Origin: Ichthyophonus hoferi
Lineage: Eukaryota; Opisthokonta; Ichthyosporea; Ichthyophonida; Ichthyophonidae
DNA: 14,223 bases
Direction of reading: 5' to 3'
NCBI GenBank assembly: GCA_002751075.1
Contig: NAOQ01000032.1
Location: 219,896-234,118, forward strand
Each line of letters starts with the position of its first letter. Positions within the stretch are counted from its first letter, which is position 1. Position numbers and translations under genes: made by a program. The notes beneath the pieces are model-generated. The model was given only the letters and a program-made list of their open reading frames with translations. It was not told the origin of the DNA and did no database searches. Below, one piece after another: positions 8,869 through 14,223 of the stretch.

Positions 8869-9386
8869 TCACTAAGAATTTTTATAAATGGTTCCATTTA
8901 TATTATTGAACACAACTCTGTGGGTGTTAGTCAAGAAAAAAAACCAGCGGTAAAGTAAAGTATTAAAGAAAAGAAAAAATTAATAATAAAAGACCCCCAC
9001 TCACACTGCGGGAACACCGGTGAAAAATAGACCCAGCTCACACATATGCGGTAACAATACCAAAATTTAAAGTTCTTGTAAACGCATACAAAAATACTTT
9101 ACATTTATTATATACATAGCAACCACATTGCTATTGTGATGTCTACTCCACCACTGTCTCTCAAATATGACGAATATTATAATTAATGTCCATATCACTC
9201 GCTCGTTCAGAACTCAGAGAATTGCTTACTAACATTAAATAGCGACGATAGTTATTATTGCATCGTAATATATTCCCACTTAGTGATTGGTCTAATTGTG
9301 CAATTTCCACATTTTTACCCAAATGCATCAAAGCATCTATCCCTTCTACAGGGATAAAATTACTACACTCCAGTTACCTAGAGAGT
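8869..9386. other. Gap with no gene seen
   Basis: Apart from the 38-bp duplication at 8992, nothing is recognised. A frame of 71 codons that starts here at 9258 (+) begins at TTG and runs into the repeat copy at 9387, so it is not called as a gene. Confidence 0.45.
8992..9067. repeat. Diverged 38-bp tandem duplication
   Basis: Units starting at 8992 and 9030 both begin GACCC and share a CTCACAC...GCGG...AACA pattern. The match is moderate. It lies in the gap between the eroded coding region and the first dispersed repeat copy. Confidence 0.45.
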
Positions 9387-9648
9387 CAGTATTCTTTTTA
9401 TTGGTTGTTTTTGTTAATTTTAAACACTTTCCGATCTTATTCTAATAATCCAATTATAATATATCCTTATTAAAATAGTTCTTTAGCTAACTATTTCATT
9501 GGTTTAACGTCCCGAATAATATGTATTGACAAATCAATTTACCAGCTTGAAGACATTATGCAAATTAAAAACGCTAAGCAATTAACTAACGTTGGACTGA
9601 TTACAAAAATTGATTTAGTAAAAAAGAAATATTGAGTGCTTTGGTTCC
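9387..9648 (+). repeat. Dispersed repeat, copy 1
   Basis: This segment aligns with 10511-10752 in the same orientation. Shared blocks include CAGTATT, CACTTTCCGATCT, TCTTTAGCTAACTA, TATTGACAAATCAATTTACC, GCAATTAACTAAC and TTGGTTCC, in the same order with small indels. A shorter third copy is at 11476. There is no coding capacity and there are no clear terminal repeats. It is likely a non-autonomous element or a remnant of larger segmental duplications. The spacing of about 1.1 kb and 0.96 kb suggests old local duplication. Confidence 0.75.
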
Positions 9649-10133
9649 AGCACTCTCTCTTGGCCGCCTAGTAATAATATATGCTATCATAGCCACACAA
9701 AAAAAATCAAATGGAAATAAGCTTCAATAAACCCTTGGCCGCTTGGAAGGCTGGCTTAGGTTATGATAAGAATCTTAGCATGGCGACTACTTAACTGTAA
9801 GCTTGTCGCTCAGTAAATGAACTAGACAATTCCTGATGGCATTCAGAAGTGATTGTGGTATGGGACTTAATGTTGAAAAAACAAAAAAAAAAAAAAACAA
9901 AAAACAAAAAACAAAACAAACGGAAGACAGTTCACCAAACCATATGTTCAATGTTTCTGCCTACTCTGGCTCTGGCATCTGCTTTTCTGGGTGTTCCCCA
10001 GGTATATATATATATATATATTGTATATTGTGCATTACGTTTGTAATTTTTTAGCCGGGAATGTTGATAGTTCAAATACAAATTTAAAGGCGGTGTATAG
10101 GTGCAGTAAAATTGATTCCTCCCACGTAGAAAT
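9649..10133. other. Low-complexity stretch: A-rich tract and (TA)n
   Basis: No gene is assigned. An A-rich tract with scattered C runs from 9876 to 9920, and a (TA)9 microsatellite from 10003 to 10020. The A-rich tract could be an old retroposon tail, but no retroposon body was recognised in front of it. The small frames across this stretch are products of the low-complexity sequence. Confidence 0.6.
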
Positions 10134-10167
10134 CAGTGGATGGAACGCGGCAGTGGATGGAACGTGG
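10134..10167. repeat. 17-bp tandem duplication
   Basis: CAGTGGATGGAACGCGG is followed directly by CAGTGGATGGAACGTGG, with one difference. The pair sits in a locally GC-rich island (about 10085-10290) that also holds the second tRNA relic. The near-identity points to a recent duplication or to selection on the motif. Confidence 0.8.
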
Positions 10168-10240
10168 CGAGGGTTGCTATATTATTGGGCGCTGAGTTTC
10201 TGCCTGTCCTGAAGGGCCATAATCTCGTTGTCATGTGCGT

Positions 10241-10312
10241 AGCAAAGCTGCTGCGCAATGGAAGGGTGCTGGACCCATAACCCTATTGGAAGTAGGACTA
10301 GCATCTGTTGTA
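10241..10312 (+). pseudogene. Initiator tRNA-Met relic, second copy
   Basis: Bases 10255-10283 match nucleotides 12-40 of the eukaryotic initiator tRNA-Met at 26 of 29 positions, through the D-arm end, GTGCTGG, the CAT anticodon and ATAACCC. The relic begins AGCAAAG, a plausible acceptor strand, and ends in TTGTA. The full span is 72 bases, the usual length of this tRNA, although a few extra bases near the 5' end offset a shortened T-arm region. The anticodon stem is broken (CCCTATT for CCCAG), as in the relic at 1-61, and the GATCGAAAC-type B box is missing. It is therefore not functional. It may be a SINE head or a tRNA pseudogene. Confidence 0.6.
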
Positions 10313-10510
10313 CTGAGTTCTATTAGATAGTTGTCATCAGATAAAGGGCGGCTAAAGCTCTAGTTAGCTACTCTTAGCTCTTGGCTCTCTCTTTGACAAG
10401 AATAGACATAATATAAAGCAAAACGTAAAATACATAAATCGGAGAGTAAATCAATGACAACCGAGAGCAGCCATTTTTGACGACTGAAACCAGTATTTGT
10501 TTTTTAGAAC
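10313..10510. other. Short unassigned gap
   Basis: No coding or structured element was found between the tRNA relic and the second dispersed repeat copy. Confidence 0.5.
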
Positions 10511-10752
10511 CAGTATTTTTTTTTAATTGTTTTTGTTCCTTTTATACACTTTCCGATCTAATCCTTACAAATGGCTCTTTAGCTAACTACCTCATTGGCT
10601 TAACTGCTCACATAACATATTGACAAATCAATTTACCATATAGATTAAAAATATTATGCAATAGAAGAATTGTTATGCAATTAACTAACATTGGACCGAT
10701 CACAGAAATTGACTGCTAAAAGTAAAGAAGAATCATTGAACGCCTTGGTTCC
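10511..10752 (+). repeat. Dispersed repeat, copy 2
   Basis: This is the partner of 9387-9648, with all its main blocks in the same order. The 3' end of the match is CTTGGTTCC at about 10744-10752. Copies 1 and 2 differ by many substitutions and some indels, so they are old. Confidence 0.75.
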
Positions 10753-11120
10753 AACATTAATTTTGGTATGTCTCCATTCACCGCTGTATTACTACTCTCA
10801 GAATCTGTTATTACTGTACCATATAACAACTTATGTAGCTGGAATTCCATGTGGCATTTTGCTCTGTAATGTTTTATTCATGTCCGACTGCATGTGCCAT
10901 GCCCCTTGGTCAGAGCTAATAGAATTATAGCAATCCGTGATAGTTTGAGTGATTTGTCCACAAGCTTTGAAAACACCAATTAGGTGTTGTATAATGGTTA
11001 TGTTGTATAATGGTTATTATTTCTGGGCTACTGATAGTAATAGCAAGTATATTCTAATTATCTAATCAACTATATATATTATGGTATTGTTTACAAATAA
11101 TAAAGAAATGCAAAGCTTTG
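10753..11120. other. Gap with no gene seen
   Basis: Nothing is recognised here. The 79-codon frame at 10691-10930 (+) begins inside the repeat copy and lacks an ATG start. TTGTATAATGGTTAT is repeated back to back near 10987-11016. Confidence 0.45.
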
Positions 11121-11332
11121 TGTGCCATGAACCAATTCGTGTTTGCCCATATCCATATTATATACATATGTTCGGCATGTGGAATTGCTGTATATGTCCT
11201 GGGGTGCCAGGATCTTTATTGGTTGTTGTGCTATGAATGGATTCGTGTTTGTCCATCTCAGTGTTATATGCATATGCAGGGCATGCAGGGTTACCGCCTA
11301 TCTCCAGTAGTGCCAGGGCCTTTATTAGTTAT
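11121..11332. repeat. 106-bp tandem duplication
   Basis: Units 11121-11226 and 11227-11332 share TGTGC(C/T)ATGAA, ATTCGTGTTTG(C/T)CCAT, a TATATNCATATG block, GGTGCCAGG/AGTGCCAGG and CTTTATT(G/A)GTT. The period of 106 is not a multiple of three, so a 93-codon frame across it changes frame relative to the repeat. This argues that the duplication is not protein-coding. Confidence 0.8.
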
Positions 11333-11475
11333 TTCCATTCTCTTTTATCCTTGTGCAATCTTTGTTTATTACAGTGTTAATAATAGTTGTGTTTATTGAT
11401 GTAAATGGAAATGATTATAAGGATCCTTATTGGCTAATACAATTCACAGAAGATCCCTTGACCTACTTGAGTTGT
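11333..11475. other. Short unassigned gap
   Basis: No feature was recognised. Confidence 0.45.
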
Positions 11476-11596
11476 CTGATCTTATCTCGATAATCCAAAA
11501 CTATTGTGTTCTCATTTGAATGACTTGTTAGCTAAGTATTTCATTAATGTAAGTGGTCATAAAATGTGTATTGACTAATCAATTTACCTGGTTGAG
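11476..11596 (+). repeat. Dispersed repeat, copy 3 (partial)
   Basis: The matching blocks are TGATCTTATCTCGATAATCC, GTTAGCTAAGTATTTCATT and TATTGACTAATCAATTTACC, in the same order and orientation as in copies 1 and 2. Just after it, AACGTTAGTTAATT is the exact reverse complement of AATTAACTAACGTT in copy 1. This may be chance or a small inversion. Confidence 0.6.
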
Positions 11597-11638
11597 AACG
11601 TTAGTTAATTAAATGATACCAGACTTATCATTTTATAA

Positions 11639-11818
11639 TCTAATTGTTATTATAACTTCTGCCGAACTAAGTATTCATTCAGATTTGACAGTCTTGCAAC
11701 AGAAATGATTGAACAAGGCTATGACACAAACATAAAAAGGTTTTCTGGTTCACTGGCTGTTGAAAATGATGCTGGTGTCTTATTTGAGGAAGTACAACAG
11801 GCTAAAACATGTTTTTAA
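11639..11818 (+). other. Possible small coding fragment, not recognised
   Basis: An open stretch of 59 codons ends at TAA 11816-11818. An in-frame ATG at 11705 gives 37 residues (MIEQGYDTNIKRFSGSLAVE and onward). The composition is balanced and hydrophilic, with Glu, Asp and Lys, and looks more protein-like than most random frames in this AT-rich window. No family is recognised and no partner exon was found. It could be a decayed exon, a small protein, or chance. Confidence 0.25.
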
Positions 11819-11840
11819 TATAAAACAAAATTCGTAGAAG

Positions 11841-11923
11841 TTGGGAGCTTGGCCCATAAGCTTGATAAGACTAGGAGAGTGCAGTTAATTGGATAGCCAA
11901 TTATTGGCTGGTTAGGCTCCCAA
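11841..11923. repeat. Compound hairpin with two competing inner stems
   Basis: Outer arms TTGGGAGC (11841-11848) and GCTCCCAA (11916-11923) enclose two overlapping perfect hairpins. AATTGG-ATAG-CCAATT spans 11887-11902 and AGCCAAT-T-ATTGGCT spans 11895-11909. The inner stems cannot form together. This could be a tiny foldback element or a structured RNA. Confidence 0.5.
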
Positions 11924-12866
11924 GGGATCCCGCAGAGGATATGTTGTTATGGGATAGATTGAGATTTTTATGATATCATTCTTTGATTATGGTGGTTTTG
12001 AAGGCAAAACTCCAAATCGTTCCAACACAAATAAGAACTCGACGGCCTCCTCTTATTGGCTGCAAGACTGTAGAGACATTGGTAAAAGCTGTTAGATTTA
12101 CCTTAGGCATGATGCCTAAGCAATGAGCTATCAGAACTAAAAACATATGATTTGAAAGGGTTTCTTATATAATTGCAGGACCTCTGCCATTCACAAGTTC
12201 AATCTTGATCAATCCTCTTAGATTAGCATTAGGAATCAACCTCAGATCCTCTTTGCTTAGCAGGTTTGAAGTGAACCAACTATTTTTTCAGACGGCATAT
12301 ACGATAGTAATTGCAAATAATATAAAATGAACATAACCAAATAAAGAAATGCGCAAATTAATTAAATGTTGTTGTTTTAACAACAGGAAATCTGAGATTC
12401 TAATTAAGAATGAAAAATAAAAATGCTACCTCCTCCATTCGTAATATCATTTGGATTCAGCCACCAAAAATAATTATTTATACTTATGGATAGTGGCTCC
12501 ATATTAATGTCTACTTGGATCATTTAAAGCACAGCCCCATACCTCTGATAGATTCTGAGATAGATGGTCTATAATGAGTGCTTTTTAACAGTTATAGAGA
12601 TGGGTAATGGGATTGTATGTTTCAGGCCTGTCTGCTATGTTATTACTGAATAATCCGTTACACCTGACAGTTGTTCATTATTAACAGTATGTCAAATTTC
12701 AAACTATAATATGTTATATTCATTTCTAATATATTTTTAAATTAATTACTCCTATGGGCAAATCCTATAAAGTAATAATTAACTATATGATGATACATAA
12801 AGCTATGTGCTTTCAAAGTTGTTGCTTGGTTTAAGACATAACTAAATTCTTAATGACATATGGCTG

Positions 12867-12918
12867 ATCTAAATTGGAGATGAACACCAGACTTTGTCAA
12901 AGAGATCTCCAATTGATC
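12867..12918. repeat. Hairpin with 10-bp perfect stem
   Basis: AATTGGAGAT (12872-12881) pairs with ATCTCCAATT (12905-12914) across a 23-base loop. A GATC stands just outside each arm (12867-12870 and 12915-12918). Confidence 0.55.
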
Positions 12919-13481
12919 CCTTGGGATATCTGATGTTAACTCTTAACTAGTAGGAGACTATGACAACTATTTCAGATTTTGACAGGGAATTACTAATGGC
13001 TTTTCAACATACTAGCATCAACTGTATATTGTCCTCTATAGCTGAATCACTAATAGTATTTTCAGTAGAATGGGGACTTTGTTTTGTCTCCCTTAAATAA
13101 AAGTACTGTTCTTTTGTCAATCTTCATTGCCTGCTAGTGGGATATTCCAAATATTATTTATTAAACACTTTTTACTTTTGTGTTGCCTAAATGGTTAGTA
13201 AGACACTCAGGAATCCGAGTATATAACAACAGTGAAAGTGAAGTTATCATTTTTCCCATTTATTGGCGTCATAATGTGGAGATCTAAATTTGAATCCTGC
13301 TTACAAACATTTTTAAGATGTATATTGTCTGTTATATCAGAGAAAGAAACAAAAAAAAAAGGATGCTCCTACTTAAAATTTTAAGCTCTATATAGCCTCT
13401 TTAAGCATCTAAAAGGAGTTTAATCAATTGAAAACTTATCACTGTATTTTGTGATCTCTTTGTACACTGATTACTTATATT

Positions 13482-13516
13482 AGGTGATTTCAATTGGTTA
13501 ACCAAGTATCTCACCT
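13482..13516. repeat. 35-bp two-part palindrome
   Basis: The perfect 12-bp palindrome TTGGTTAACCAA (13494-13505) lies between inverted arms AGGTGA (13482-13487) and TCACCT (13511-13516). The segments joining them do not pair. The symmetry resembles a binding site for a dimeric protein or a cruciform, but no adjacent gene explains it. Confidence 0.6.
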
Positions 13517-13729
13517 CCCATTGACTTCAGCGGTCTTTGTGGTTATTGAATAAGCCAATAGAAGCATTGATAGGTTGATTACCATGATATGAACTTAAAA
13601 ATAAACTAAGGAATATTTGTTCATAAAGTCCTTAAAGTACAAGTGTTAGCACCATTGTACTATAAATACTATTAGAAAGGTACTGGAAAATTAATCAATT
13701 AGTTTATCCAAATGGAATATTTTTTTTGA

Positions 13730-14223
13730 TATGAGGTCTGCGTCGCTATAAAATTTTAATTTTGTCATATTTCCCTTGTGATAAAAAATCCCCAGATCTG
13801 GGAATGACTTTAGGTAACTACCGAGTTGCATGACCATTCTCAAATGTTTTTGGTGAGGCTTTAAACTAAATCTTCCAAGAAATGCAACTGCATGGGCTAT
13901 TTCAGGACGGGTTCTACGAGATAGCCATAGTAGTGCTCTAATGTGTACTGAATATTCTCTCTTGGCACATAGCTCCTGCTTAATTTGAGAAAAACTAATT
14001 GTGTTTGGTCTGAAATGTTCACCAATTTTGCTTTGAGGAGGATTGTGCTTTTTACCAGTAACTCTTTTATTTTAGCAATTCCATTTTGCTTGATTAATGT
14101 TGCTCCATTGACAAAACTATATGTATTCATGTCCAACTTGGCGATGCTAGCACCCCCTATTAAAGTAGTGACTTCTTCAGAAATACATAAAACATCATTA
14201 ATTTTAAAGGATAATTAATTATA
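13730..14223 (-). mobile_element. Ty1/copia LTR retrotransposon fossil, 3' part of pol
   Basis: The minus strand carries the end of the reverse transcriptase region and the RNase H region of a Ty1/copia-type pol. Family hallmarks are TRPEIAHAVAFLGRF, matching the usual TRPDI..AV..LSRF at the RT/RNase H junction, followed by a YLK segment and FYSDADL, which matches the catalytic YSDAD of copia RNase H. The element is broken, with at least a few breaks. It runs on past the window's right edge, where the rest of pol, gag and the 5' LTR would lie. The 3' LTR is not identified. Its eroded state suggests an old insertion. Confidence 0.8.

Larger units (their letters stand above)
11924..13729. other. 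1.8-kb stretch with no gene assigned
   Basis: No gene can be supported. A 62-codon frame is open on the minus strand at 12164-11979 and a similar one on the plus strand opposite, without recognisable motifs. Hairpins or palindromes occur at 12867-12918 and 13482-13516. The part nearest 13729 may include the eroded 3' end and LTR of the copia fossil that follows, but LTR limits cannot be set without the other LTR, which is outside the window. Confidence 0.45.

Noticed and set aside
8537-8875. 112-codon plus-strand frame
   Set aside because: It starts at TTG, is rich in Ser, His and Leu, and lies opposite more protein-like minus-strand stretches. It is probably a shadow.
9836-10212. Three overlapping plus-strand frames of 65-73 codons
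   Set aside because: They are made by the A-rich tract and (TA)n microsatellite and have low-complexity products.
10691-10930. 79-codon plus-strand frame
   Set aside because: It begins at TTG inside a repeat copy, with no recognisable motif.
11118-11399. 93-codon plus-strand frame
   Set aside because: It crosses a 106-bp tandem duplication whose period breaks the reading frame, and its product is Cys- and Tyr-rich with no motif.
11979-12164. 62-codon minus-strand open stretch, with an open frame also opposite it
   Set aside because: Neither strand shows a recognisable motif or an ATG-led gene, and both are open, which fits a local lack of stops by chance.
13897-14136. 79-codon minus-strand frame as a separate host gene
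   Set aside because: It lies inside the copia fossil and belongs to its pol region.

Overview
The window is AT-rich eukaryotic DNA with few genes. It carries one intact-looking intronless open reading frame (6250-7053, + strand), amid fossil transposons, repeats and long non-coding stretches. Eukaryotic origin is supported by two relics of the eukaryotic initiator tRNA-Met, a Merlin-superfamily DNA transposon, a Ty1/copia fossil, and a coding ORF with no bacterial ribosome-binding site or operon context. The lineage cannot be fixed from this sequence. An early-diverging fungus or another protist with a repeat-rich genome would fit, but that is inference.

Layout. 1-435: an initiator-tRNA relic that runs into a foldback element with about 90-base inverted arms and a core of four ~50-bp tandem units. 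436-1411: AT-rich DNA with no gene seen. 1412-2767: a dead Merlin transposase (zinc ribbon plus DDE core) with a 69-bp tandem duplication on its left and a 56-bp one on its right. 2768-6172: 3.4 kb with no gene seen, only scattered hairpins. 6173-7313: a short upstream ORF, the 267-residue orphan gene and its probable 3' end. 7314-8229: no gene seen. 8230-8868, minus strand: a probable eroded coding sequence of unknown identity.

8869-11600: a repeat-rich block. It holds three direct-orientation copies of a ~120-260 bp repeat, about 1 kb apart, several small tandem duplications, an A-rich tract and a second initiator-tRNA relic. 11639-13729: a short possible coding fragment, a compound hairpin, an unusual 35-bp palindrome and otherwise unassigned DNA. 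13730-14223, minus strand: the 3' part of pol (end of reverse transcriptase plus RNase H) of a broken Ty1/copia fossil that continues beyond the window.

The genes do not form a pathway. The only candidate functional protein is the orphan at 6250-7053. It is basic, mostly low in predicted structure, rich in Ser/Thr-Pro sites (nine, two of them full CDK-type consensus) and has one RRxS site, so a phospho-regulated regulatory or scaffold protein is a reasonable guess only. I found no clear undescribed biological system. The most unusual items are the tRNA-derived relics with a foldback arm starting in a tRNA 3' half, the orphan protein, and the unidentified eroded coding region on the minus strand.
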